This document shows, piece after piece, positions 15,739 through 23,669 of a stretch of DNA of 64,000 nucleotides. Each line of letters starts with the position of its first letter. Positions within the stretch are counted from its first letter, which is position 1. Location of the stretch: the NCBI GenBank assembly GCA_937121175.1, contig CAKZKD010000023.1, positions 31,141 to 95,140 on the forward strand, read 5' to 3'. The notes below the pieces were generated by a model. The model had not been told where the DNA came from. It worked only from the letters and a program-made list of their open reading frames with translations, and made no database searches. The translations under genes were made by a program, and so were the position numbers. This DNA comes from an uncultured Flavobacteriales bacterium. GTDB lineage: Bacteria; Bacteroidota; Bacteroidia; Flavobacteriales_G; Salibacteraceae.

Positions 15739-17609
15739 TGTGCGGTATTAGTGGTATAGTACTCAATGGTGAAATTCCATTCAAGGAAATCGAACATGAG
15801 GTTCACCAGATGAATGAACTGCAGAAGCATCGAGGACCAGACAATGAAGGCATTTTAGTTTTTAATTCTGAAGGTGAAGTAGTTTCTCAGAATGAAGCAG
15901 TTGGACGAGTGGGATTTGGCCATCGTCGGCTTTCAATTATCGATCTTTCTCCAGAAGCAAACCAACCCATGTTTGATGAATCAAAAAGTCATAGCATCAT
16001 TTTTAATGGAGAAATATTCAACTACATTGAAATTAGAAATGAACTCTTAGCTGCAGGAATTTCTTTTCAAACACAATCAGACACTGAAGTTATGCTGAAA
16101 GGCTACCTTCATTGGGGGACATCCTTTTATGAGAAAATTGAAGGAATGTGGGCATTTGCTATGTACGACATTGCAAAAAATACAATCGTCCTAAGTCGCG
16201 ACCGCACTGGCGTTAAACCTCTATTTTATACCCACGATAAGAAAGGTTTTCGTTTTGCATCAGAAATTAAGGCTTTGCTTCCGTTCACATCCAACGATGT
16301 ACATCTTGAATCGCTCCAAAAGTTCATCTCCAAAAATCAATTTCAATTTGGTACGGATACTTTCTTTTCTGAAATTCAAGAATTAAAACCAGGTTACGAA
16401 CTACGTGTAAACCCTAAAACGCTCCAAACCACAATTTCAGCTTACTTTAATCCCTACGATGTACTGGTGGATGAAAAAACATTTTCAAAATCTACCGATG
16501 AATTAAGCGAGGAGTTGCACGAAATTTTAACCAAAGTAATCCTACAACATTCAAGGTCAGATGTTCCAGTGGGAAGTTGTCTAAGTGGTGGCCTAGATAG
16601 TTCCACGATAGTTGGATTGCTTAGGACCTTAGATCCTACAATTTCGATTCCAGTGTTTTCTGCTATTTTTAAGGAGAATGAAATTGATGAATCCGAATTG
16701 ATTTCGGCATCAGTCCAAAAACACAACTTGGCTTTTAATCCAATAGAACCTACATCGGAGGAATTCCTAAAGACCCTGGAGAAAGTTGCTTACGCTCAAG
16801 AATTTCCGCTTATTTCTACCAGCACCTTTGCGCAGTACAAGGTGATGGAACGAGCTAGCCAGCTTGGAACGAAAGTATTAATCAACGGACAAGGAGCTGA
16901 TGAGCTGTTGGGGGGATATTTCAAATATGGATTATTCCAACAGAAGCAGAATTTGTACAAATTTCAGTTTTTGAAAGCCCAAAAAGGACCAGCAAATCTG
17001 AAACTTCAATTCAAATCGATGGCCAAAGACACTTTATCAAAGTTTGATGTTTTGGACTCATTTTTCAAAAAAGACTTACAGTTCCTAAATTTGGAATTGA
17101 GACGAGGAAAGGAGGACAATTCGCAACCACTAGGCAACCTCAACGAATATTTATTGCATGACTATTACAACGGCTTTCTAGCTGGACTACTTCGCGCGGA
17201 AGACCGAAACAGTATGAATTTTTCGATTGAATCAAGAGTTCCATTTGCTAGTAGTCACAAATTGGCTCAATGGGCATTTGGACTTCCTTCCAAACACAAG
17301 TTCAATCAAAAAATTAATAAACCACTTTTGAGAAACATGCTGACTAAATACGATATTATCCCAAAATCAATTTTAGCTAAAGAAAATAAACTTGGATTTA
17401 GCACTCCAATGAATCAATGGTTGTATAACAACCATGAAGAATTAATTCAATACATTGATTACATCCCAATTGAATTTTGCGATACTAAAAAACTAAAATC
17501 AAGCCTTCATTCGCAAATGATAAATAACAACAGTTTTATTGAAGAAAAACCATCAACTTTTAAATGGATTTCCTTAGGTATTTGGTTTAAAGTTTTCAAA
17601 AACCGCTAA
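15738..17609 (+). CDS. asnB: Asparagine synthase (glutamine-hydrolysing), glycan-cluster type
   Basis: A 623-residue protein. The class II glutaminase domain starts MCGISGIV, leaving Cys2 as nucleophile, with HRGPDNEG near 35 and FNGEIFNYIEIR near 92. The synthase domain has the PP-loop SGGLDSS (about 284-290) and NGQGADELLGGYFKYG near 388. AsnB-like proteins in polysaccharide clusters amidate sugar acids or donate nitrogen, so this copy may modify the glycan rather than make free asparagine. The location directly after the flippase supports that, but it is inference. Confidence 0.9.
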   Translation: MCGISGIVLNGEIPFKEIEHEVHQMNELQKHRGPDNEGILVFNSEGEVVSQNEAVGRVGFGHRRLSIIDLSPEANQPMFDESKSHSIIFNGEIFNYIEIRNELLAAGISFQTQSDTEVMLKGYLHWGTSFYEKIEGMWAFAMYDIAKNTIVLSRDRTGVKPLFYTHDKKGFRFASEIKALLPFTSNDVHLESLQKFISKNQFQFGTDTFFSEIQELKPGYELRVNPKTLQTTISAYFNPYDVLVDEKTFSKSTDELSEELHEILTKVILQHSRSDVPVGSCLSGGLDSSTIVGLLRTLDPTISIPVFSAIFKENEIDESELISASVQKHNLAFNPIEPTSEEFLKTLEKVAYAQEFPLISTSTFAQYKVMERASQLGTKVLINGQGADELLGGYFKYGLFQQKQNLYKFQFLKAQKGPANLKLQFKSMAKDTLSKFDVLDSFFKKDLQFLNLELRRGKEDNSQPLGNLNEYLLHDYYNGFLAGLLRAEDRNSMNFSIESRVPFASSHKLAQWAFGLPSKHKFNQKINKPLLRNMLTKYDIIPKSILAKENKLGFSTPMNQWLYNNHEELIQYIDYIPIEFCDTKKLKSSLHSQMINNNSFIEEKPSTFKWISLGIWFKVFKNR

Positions 17610-17645
17610 ATCAAACCAACCACTTATTAATTCCAGTTGTCTAAG

Positions 17646-17676
17646 TTGGAAAGTCAAGGTGCTTTGGTTAACTTTG
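17646..17676 (+). promoter_or_regulatory. Consensus promoter of the sialidase-fold T9SS protein
   Basis: TTG at 17646-17648, 20 bp, TAACTTTG at 17669-17676; full match to the Bacteroidota consensus. The leader to ATG 17727 is about 45 bases. Confidence 0.7.
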
Positions 17677-17726
17677 ACGGATTTTAAAATTTTCAGATAA
17701 TTAATTATTAAAATAAATCACAGACT

Positions 17727-20700
17727 ATGAAAAAACGTTTAAGTCTAATTTCATGTATGTTCATCGCAGGGATAGGGGCAAATGCTCAAGTCTCGGAGGA
17801 CGCAGCGAAAGACATTGCCTTTCCGGCATCTGTCGAAAAAACACTCCATGCCGATAAATATGGAAGTATAAACACAAATCAAAACTCCTCGGTTTTATCG
17901 CCAAGTAAATTTGGCTCAAGAGCAAGTGCGTCCTCTAATGGAATCGTAATTGGAACTACCAAGTATGATTTAATGACAAACTCCTCTATCGACAATCGGT
18001 TCATCAGCAATCCAGATGGCACATTTTCTGCGGCATTTACGTTTGACAATGGAGCTGGACCAGCCTATTTAACTAGAGGTACAGGTTATTTATATAATAA
18101 TGGTAGTTCTTGGACAGTAAAAAATCCAACTGCAAGAATAGAGTCAGAACGTAATGGTTGGCCTTCAATTTTATACACCGGAAATGGTGACGAAATTGTT
18201 ATTTCTCACTCTACAGACAGTGACCAATTGCTACTCAGTAAGCGTAGCTCTAAAGGTGCTGGTGCTTGGACGGAAATTAAAGATCCAACAGGTGCTCAAG
18301 TCGCTCCAAAAGTTGGTACCGGATATCTGATATGGCCAAGAGCCGTTGTAGGTGGACCTAATAACAACACAATTCACTTGGTTGCTTTGACAGAACCTGT
18401 GCCTGTTCCGGGTGGAGCTGGTACTTTCCAAGGTGTTCCTGTTGAAGGTATGGATGGTGCATTAGTGTATAGCCGTTCTGATGATGGCGGAAACACTTGG
18501 ACCGTAAAAAACAAAATTATTAAAGGTATTGATGCTAGTGCTTATACTGGTATCAATGGTGATTCATACGCAATTACAGCCAAAGGAAATACGGTAGCAA
18601 TTGCAGTATTTGAACGTTTTGGTGATGTTCGCGTAGTAAAATCCAATGATAATGGTAGATCATGGAGTACTCACATTCCTTTGGACTATGAGAACGATGC
18701 TTTCACTTTAGGTGATTTTGCAATTCTTGATACTCCAACAACCTGCGATCAAAGTGGAGATATTTTAATTGATAACAATGGAATGGTACATGTATTCTTC
18801 GGAACTTGGAGATGGAATGATGACGATCCAACAGATGGGCAATACAGTACTTTTCAATTAGCAAATGGTTTAGCTTATTGGAAAGAATCTTATGGTGATA
18901 ACGGTTACCAACGTCTAATTGACAGAATTGACAGAAATGGCAATGGAGCTTTTGATTACACAGGAGTTCCACAAAGCGGTTTTGATGCACTTACTGACTA
19001 CGCGTCTAAGTCATTGACATCATTCCCTTCTGTAGGAATGAACACTGCTGGAGATATTTTCTTAAAATTCACTTTCTTAATGGAAGACGAAACCATTACT
19101 ACAGGAAAACCTTACAACCTTAACAATAAGCATTTCAGACACGAATGGGTAACTCGTTCAAACGACGGTGGTTGCACTTGGTCTAACCCAGTTGATATTA
19201 CGGACGCTGGTGCAGGAATTGAAGAGTGCGTTTACGGAGTAATTCCAAAGCACATTGACAGCAAGTTTCGAATGATTTACATGGAAGACGGAATTCCAGG
19301 TACATCAGTTGCTGGAGAAGAACATGCTGAAACTACCAATGAAATTGTATATATGGAAATGGCGACCTCTGCAATATCTGGAGCAAAAGACATCTGCCTA
19401 ACTGCAGTTTCTGGTTCAAGAGAAATTTGTGGTGGAGACACTGTGGAACTTAATGCTAGCGGAAGTTGCGGAAGTGCATATACTTGGAAAAATCAGGCTG
19501 GAACTACAATCGGAACTAGTGCAGTTGTTTCTGTTACTGCTCCCGGAACTTACACGTGTGACATCATGACCCCATGTGGGCTTCAACAAGAAACAGTTGA
19601 AATGGTGACTCCGCAAAACGGTAATGGTCCAAAAATCGCTGTAACATCTTCAGTAGCTGAATTATGTGCAAGTGGTTCTCAGGCAACTCTTAAAGTTACT
19701 AGTAATACTTTAGGTACTAATGGTTCTATTGTTTGGGACAGAGGTATTCCAAGTGCGATCGACACTTTCGTGATTACTTCTCCAGGTAATTATACAATTG
19801 AAGTTTCAAATTGCGGTGGAACTACAAGAGATACTATCACTATCGACACTGTGAGTGCTGTGAATACAGCTGTTCTTGGTAAAACTGCTATTTGCCCAGG
19901 TGAGCAATCAACTTTATCGGTTGCTGAAAACCCTGATGGTACATATACATGGAAGGATGGAAGCGGTGCTACTATTTCTTCTACAAGAACGGTTAATGTT
20001 AACGCTACAGGAACCTACACTGTAGATGTAACTGCCTGCAATGGATCTTTGACAGGAACAAATTCCATTTCTATTGTTGCAGAACCTGCTCCTACGGCAG
20101 CAATTTCGGTTGTTGGTGGAGGTGCTCCAGAAGCATGTATTGACCCGGATGGTTCAATTGATCTGCAAGTGGCGGCTCAAATTGGCGCAACATTTAAATG
20201 GAGCAATAATGAAACTGGACGAGCTATTAGTCTTTCCACTGCAACCGTCGGTACACAGCCAGTTGAAGTAACTTCATACAACTCTTGTGGTGATTCTGTT
20301 TCAGCTAATATTAGTGTTGAAATATTCCCATTACCTGCTGCTCCAAGTATTACTGAAAGTAATGCTGTTTTAACTGCTAATCAGACAGCAGGTGTTGAGT
20401 GGTTCGTTAGAGATAGAAATGGAAGATACACTACTACAAACCAAACAGGAGCTGTATTCACTATTAAGCCTGAAGATTACAGAAGAGGTGATAAATTTGC
20501 TGCAAGGGTTACTGACCCAACTACAGGATGTACATCTGATTACACAGTGTATGAAGAATATACTGTTAATGTGTTCAACTTGAATGAAGTTGGAGAAAGT
20601 ATATCCATCTTCCCTAATCCAAATTCTGGTGAATTCTCAATAAACTTCGAAGCTTTTACTGGTAAAAAATCAGTTGAGTTAAGTATCAACAATAACGTTG

Positions 20701-20843
20701 GTCAAGTAGTTTATGAAAGCAAAGTTGATTTTTCTGGAAGTCATTCAGAGCCAGTGAGTCTTAAAGGTCTTGACAAAGGCGTTTACTTCTTGAATGTTTC
20801 TGATGGTTCGGAGCAATCAACACACAGAATTGTGGTTCAATAG
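17727..20843 (+). CDS. Secreted sialidase-fold beta-propeller protein with T9SS sorting domain
   Basis: A 1038-residue protein. A signal peptide (about 1-20, ending GANAQ) is followed by a propeller domain with three Asp-boxes of the form S-x-D-x-G-x-T/S-W: SDDGGNTW (about 251), SNDNGRSW (about 306) and SNDGGCTW (about 478). Then come repeated Ig-like modules (about 555-880), each with paired cysteines and a YTWK or FKWS strand. The C-terminal SIFPNPNSGEFSINF to GVYFLNVSDGSEQS is a type A T9SS sorting domain. Sialidase catalytic residues (Arg triad, Tyr) cannot be confirmed, so the activity may be binding or adhesion. A terminator follows. Confidence 0.8.
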   Translation: MKKRLSLISCMFIAGIGANAQVSEDAAKDIAFPASVEKTLHADKYGSINTNQNSSVLSPSKFGSRASASSNGIVIGTTKYDLMTNSSIDNRFISNPDGTFSAAFTFDNGAGPAYLTRGTGYLYNNGSSWTVKNPTARIESERNGWPSILYTGNGDEIVISHSTDSDQLLLSKRSSKGAGAWTEIKDPTGAQVAPKVGTGYLIWPRAVVGGPNNNTIHLVALTEPVPVPGGAGTFQGVPVEGMDGALVYSRSDDGGNTWTVKNKIIKGIDASAYTGINGDSYAITAKGNTVAIAVFERFGDVRVVKSNDNGRSWSTHIPLDYENDAFTLGDFAILDTPTTCDQSGDILIDNNGMVHVFFGTWRWNDDDPTDGQYSTFQLANGLAYWKESYGDNGYQRLIDRIDRNGNGAFDYTGVPQSGFDALTDYASKSLTSFPSVGMNTAGDIFLKFTFLMEDETITTGKPYNLNNKHFRHEWVTRSNDGGCTWSNPVDITDAGAGIEECVYGVIPKHIDSKFRMIYMEDGIPGTSVAGEEHAETTNEIVYMEMATSAISGAKDICLTAVSGSREICGGDTVELNASGSCGSAYTWKNQAGTTIGTSAVVSVTAPGTYTCDIMTPCGLQQETVEMVTPQNGNGPKIAVTSSVAELCASGSQATLKVTSNTLGTNGSIVWDRGIPSAIDTFVITSPGNYTIEVSNCGGTTRDTITIDTVSAVNTAVLGKTAICPGEQSTLSVAENPDGTYTWKDGSGATISSTRTVNVNATGTYTVDVTACNGSLTGTNSISIVAEPAPTAAISVVGGGAPEACIDPDGSIDLQVAAQIGATFKWSNNETGRAISLSTATVGTQPVEVTSYNSCGDSVSANISVEIFPLPAAPSITESNAVLTANQTAGVEWFVRDRNGRYTTTNQTGAVFTIKPEDYRRGDKFAARVTDPTTGCTSDYTVYEEYTVNVFNLNEVGESISIFPNPNSGEFSINFEAFTGKKSVELSINNNVGQVVYESKVDFSGSHSEPVSLKGLDKGVYFLNVSDGSEQSTHRIVVQ

Positions 20844-20863
20844 AATAATTAATATCTGAGATT

Positions 20864-20894
20864 AAAAAAAGCCCCTTAATTGGGGCTTTTTTTT
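20864..20894 (+). terminator. Terminator after the 17727 gene
   Basis: AAAAAAAGCCCC, short loop, GGGGCTTTTTTTT; a symmetrical stem with A and T tracts, probably working in both directions for the convergent bshB1 gene. Confidence 0.92.
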
Positions 20895-20936
20895 GCTTTA
20901 ATCTTTAGGATTCAAATTGTGAATGGCCTTTGTTTG

Positions 20937-21638
20937 TTATTTAAGGCTGAAGATATCGTTAACTCCAACTGGTCTTTCGGTTGTAAATCCTTCGCCAAAT
21001 TCCGCACCAATCATTCTCCCAAACTCTCTTGCTCTTGATTCCAAGAACTGGATAAACTCTTTAGAACTGATCGGCGAATTTGGCTCATCTGACTCTGGGT
21101 TATAGAATTGGCTTGAATACGCCAAGATAGATTTCATCTTTTGATCCCAGTGCTCGGAAATATCAACCACAAAGTCAGGGTTGATATTTCTATCTTGGAT
21201 GTAATGGTAAACTGAATTGGGTCGCCACGGCTCTTGATTGGTATCTATTCGTACTAATCCAGATAAAAAGCATGCGCGTGAAACCAGCTCTGAGCCTCTT
21301 CCGTGATCAGGATGCCTATCTTGAATAGCGTTTGCAAAAACTACATTAGGCTGATACTTGCGAATTGCCTCAACAACTTTTAAAAGCTGTGCTTCTTCAA
21401 CTTCAAAAAAACCATCTTTCAATTTTAAGTTTTCTCTACAATCCAGTTTCATCATCTCTGCGGCATTCGTCGCTTCTTGTAATCTTAGTGCCGCACTTCC
21501 TCTTGTTCCCAGCTCTCCTTGAGTCAAATCGACTATTCCAGTTTTATACCCCGCTTTTTTGTGCTTTATTAATGTTCCTGATGCAGCCAATTCAACATCA
21601 TCAGGGTGGGCGCCTATGGCTAGAATATCTATTTTCAT
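20937..21638 (-). CDS. bshB1: Bacillithiol biosynthesis deacetylase BshB1
   Basis: A 233-residue LmbE/PIG-L-family zinc deacetylase that removes the acetyl group from GlcNAc-malate in bacillithiol synthesis. Motifs: AIGAHPDDVELAASG (zinc ligands His, Asp-Asp; about 6-20), LTQGELGTRGSAALR, and NAIQDRHPDHGRGSELV with the active-site and third-ligand histidines. The C-terminal FGRMIGAEFGEGF is typical of BshB1. I chose ATG 21638 (MKIDILAIG), since the longer upstream reading adds 23 residues before the first strand and overlaps the promoter region. Confidence 0.93.
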   Translation of the reverse strand: MKIDILAIGAHPDDVELAASGTLIKHKKAGYKTGIVDLTQGELGTRGSAALRLQEATNAAEMMKLDCRENLKLKDGFFEVEEAQLLKVVEAIRKYQPNVVFANAIQDRHPDHGRGSELVSRACFLSGLVRIDTNQEPWRPNSVYHYIQDRNINPDFVVDISEHWDQKMKSILAYSSQFYNPESDEPNSPISSKEFIQFLESRAREFGRMIGAEFGEGFTTERPVGVNDIFSLK

Positions 21639-21659
21639 ACTGAAGTACGTTTCTACGAT

Positions 21660-21667
21660 TAACTTTG
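21660..21667 (+). promoter_or_regulatory. -7 element for the ccm operon
   Basis: TAACTTTG, an exact TANNTTTG match 34 bp before the ccmB GTG. No TTG at -33. Confidence 0.45.
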
Positions 21668-21701
21668 CAAAAGTGATGAAATATTTATTATCGTAAGCAA
21701 A

Positions 21702-22361
21702 GTGCAATATTCAAGAATCAAATCATTGGTCTCAAAGGAATTACTGCTGGATTGGAAAGCTAAAAACAGTCTAGCCGGAATTCTGATTTATGTTGCAAGT
21801 ACCGTATTTGTTTGTTACCTCTCTTTTCAACACATTGTTGAACCCAAAACCTTTAACGCCTTGTTATGGATTATCATTTTGTTTACAACTGTAAATAGTA
21901 TTACCAAAAATTTCGCTCAAGAATCTGATAATCGGTTGTTGTATTTATACACGCTGGCCAATCCGAAAGAAATTATCCTTAGTAAGATGATTTACAACAC
22001 TATTCTTTTATTGATTCTTTCACTAATCACCTATGGGGCATATACTCTTCTACTTGGCAACCCAATTCAAAATCAATTGGGTTTTCTCGCTACCTTGGTT
22101 ATTGGCGCAATTGGTTTATCGGTTACTTTAACACTAATGGCGGCTATTGCTTCCAAATCTTCCAACAGCTCTACCCTCATGGCCATTTTAAGTTTCCCTG
22201 TTATTCTTCCATTTTTAATAACGCTAATAGCCCTTTCATTGAATTTTGTGGAAGGCACGAACCCAGGTCAAAATTTCAACTATTTTATGTCTTTAGGAGG
22301 TATTATTGTAATAGGCATCACAATGGCTTACCTTTTATTTCCATACCTTTGGCGCGACTAA
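21702..22361 (+). CDS. ccmB: Haem exporter/cytochrome c maturation protein CcmB
   Basis: A 219-residue inner-membrane protein with six hydrophobic helices, matching CcmB, the membrane subunit of the CcmAB complex that powers release of haem-CcmE. The start is GTG at 21702; the first residues SLVSKELLLDWKAKNSLAGILIY match the family N-terminus. No ccmA ATPase gene is in this cluster. It is the first gene of a compact run through 28973; ccmC follows 15 bp later. Confidence 0.88.
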   Translation: MQYSRIKSLVSKELLLDWKAKNSLAGILIYVASTVFVCYLSFQHIVEPKTFNALLWIIILFTTVNSITKNFAQESDNRLLYLYTLANPKEIILSKMIYNTILLLILSLITYGAYTLLLGNPIQNQLGFLATLVIGAIGLSVTLTLMAAIASKSSNSSTLMAILSFPVILPFLITLIALSLNFVEGTNPGQNFNYFMSLGGIIVIGITMAYLLFPYLWRD

Positions 22362-22376
22362 AAAATAGGTCAAAAA

Positions 22377-23039
22377 ATGGCTAAAAATTGGTGGAAAATA
22401 GCTGGGATTTTACTGGTTGCCTACAGCATTGTAGGTGGTTTTTTGATTCCCGTTCCAGAGATGCCGATTCTGAACGAAACCATTCGAAACACTTACTTCC
22501 ATATCCCGATGTGGTTTGCAATGATGGCCTTGCTTACCTACTCGCTTTTTAATTCAATTAAATTTTTGTCTGGGTTCGATTTGAGTCTGGACAATAAAGC
22601 AGACCAAAGTGTACAAGTATCGCTTTTTCTAGGTGCTTTGGGTTTACTTACAGGAATGCTTTGGGCGCAATTTACGTGGGGTAGTTTTTGGACAAACGAC
22701 GTAAAGCTGAATGGAACTGCAATCTCCTTATTAACCTACTTTGCCTATGTGATTCTACGTGGTTCAATAGAAGATGAAAACAGAAAAGCTAAAGTTGCAG
22801 CGGTGTACAACATTTTTGCTTGGGTAATGATGATTGTATTTATTATGGTCATTCCTAGAATGACGGATAGCTTGCACCCAGGAAACGGTGGAAATCCGGC
22901 TTTTGGGAGCTACGATATGGACAATACAATGCGTGCAGTTTTTTATCCTGCAGTAGTTGGTTGGATACTTATAGGGGCTTGGATTACAAACCTTAAAATT
23001 AGAATCAAGAATATTGAGAATAAACAGAATTATGCCTAG
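22377..23039 (+). CDS. ccmC: Haem-handling protein CcmC (CcsA superfamily)
   Basis: A 220-residue protein with six membrane helices. It has the Trp-rich motif WAQFTWGSFWTNDVKLNG (about 100-117), the WWD-type periplasmic loop that presents haem to CcmE. Conserved histidines occur in TYFHIPMWF (about 40) and DSLHPGNGG (about 163), flanking the loop as axial ligands. Its last 8 bp overlap ccmD. Confidence 0.9.
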   Translation: MAKNWWKIAGILLVAYSIVGGFLIPVPEMPILNETIRNTYFHIPMWFAMMALLTYSLFNSIKFLSGFDLSLDNKADQSVQVSLFLGALGLLTGMLWAQFTWGSFWTNDVKLNGTAISLLTYFAYVILRGSIEDENRKAKVAAVYNIFAWVMMIVFIMVIPRMTDSLHPGNGGNPAFGSYDMDNTMRAVFYPAVVGWILIGAWITNLKIRIKNIENKQNYA

Positions 23040-23244
23040 AATTTACAAAGCTCTTATGTCCGCCCTGTTTCTATTTTGGGCTAATCTTATTTCCGCACAA
23101 TCGGTTGAAATGGCGGATGGATTAAGGTCTGATGGAAAAATTTACGTGGTAGTTTTAGTTTTGTTAATCATTTTCATCGGTGTAGTTGTTTACTTATTTA
23201 GTATCGACAAAAAAGTTTCAAAACTAGAGGAGAAAGTTAAGTAA
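23032..23244 (+). CDS. ccmD: CcmD-family small membrane protein
   Basis: A 70-residue protein with an N-terminal signal-like segment ending ISAQ, then one strong transmembrane helix (about 39-57) and a basic coiled tail KKVSKLEEKVK. It fits the CcmD position and topology; CcmD assists release of holo-CcmE. I chose ATG 23032, which overlaps ccmC by 8 bp. The stop shares one base with the ccmE start. Confidence 0.75.
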   Translation: MPRIYKALMSALFLFWANLISAQSVEMADGLRSDGKIYVVVLVLLIIFIGVVVYLFSIDKKVSKLEEKVK

Positions 23245-23669
23245 TGAAGAAAACACACATCATCGGAATCATCATTATTGCACTTTCTATTGGTGTAATA
23301 TTTAGTTCGATTAGTGATTCTAGCACCTATTCAAACTTCTCTGAAGCTTCAAAAAATGAAAATGCCGAATTTCACATAGTAGGATACTTGAACAAAGACA
23401 AACCTCAGGTTTACGAGCCCGAAAAAAACCCTGATCTATTTCAATTTTTCATGTACGACAAAGACAGTGTAGAACGAAAAGTGATATTGCACAAGGCTAA
23501 GCCACAAGACTTTGAAAAATCGGAGCAGATTGTAATTATCGGTTCCGCCGAAAACGGAGAGTTTCACGCCAACCAAATATTAATGAAATGCCCTTCAAAA
23601 TACAATAATGGTTCTCCCGAGTTTCAGACACCTGAACAAATGGAACAAGAACGTAGCGAGCATTCATGA
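23244..23669 (+). CDS. ccmE: Haem chaperone CcmE, CxxxY variant
   Basis: A 141-residue protein: one N-terminal membrane anchor (about 5-22), then an OB-fold periplasmic domain. The haem-attachment motif reads CPSKY (Cys116 to Tyr120) instead of the HxxxY of E. coli CcmE. Variants with Cys at this place are known from archaea and some bacteria with a reduced maturation system (system I*). Its partners ccmB, C, D and F are adjacent; no ccmG, H or I gene is present, which fits. It overlaps ccmF by 4 bp. Confidence 0.88.
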   Translation: MKKTHIIGIIIIALSIGVIFSSISDSSTYSNFSEASKNENAEFHIVGYLNKDKPQVYEPEKNPDLFQFFMYDKDSVERKVILHKAKPQDFEKSEQIVIIGSAENGEFHANQILMKCPSKYNNGSPEFQTPEQMEQERSEHS

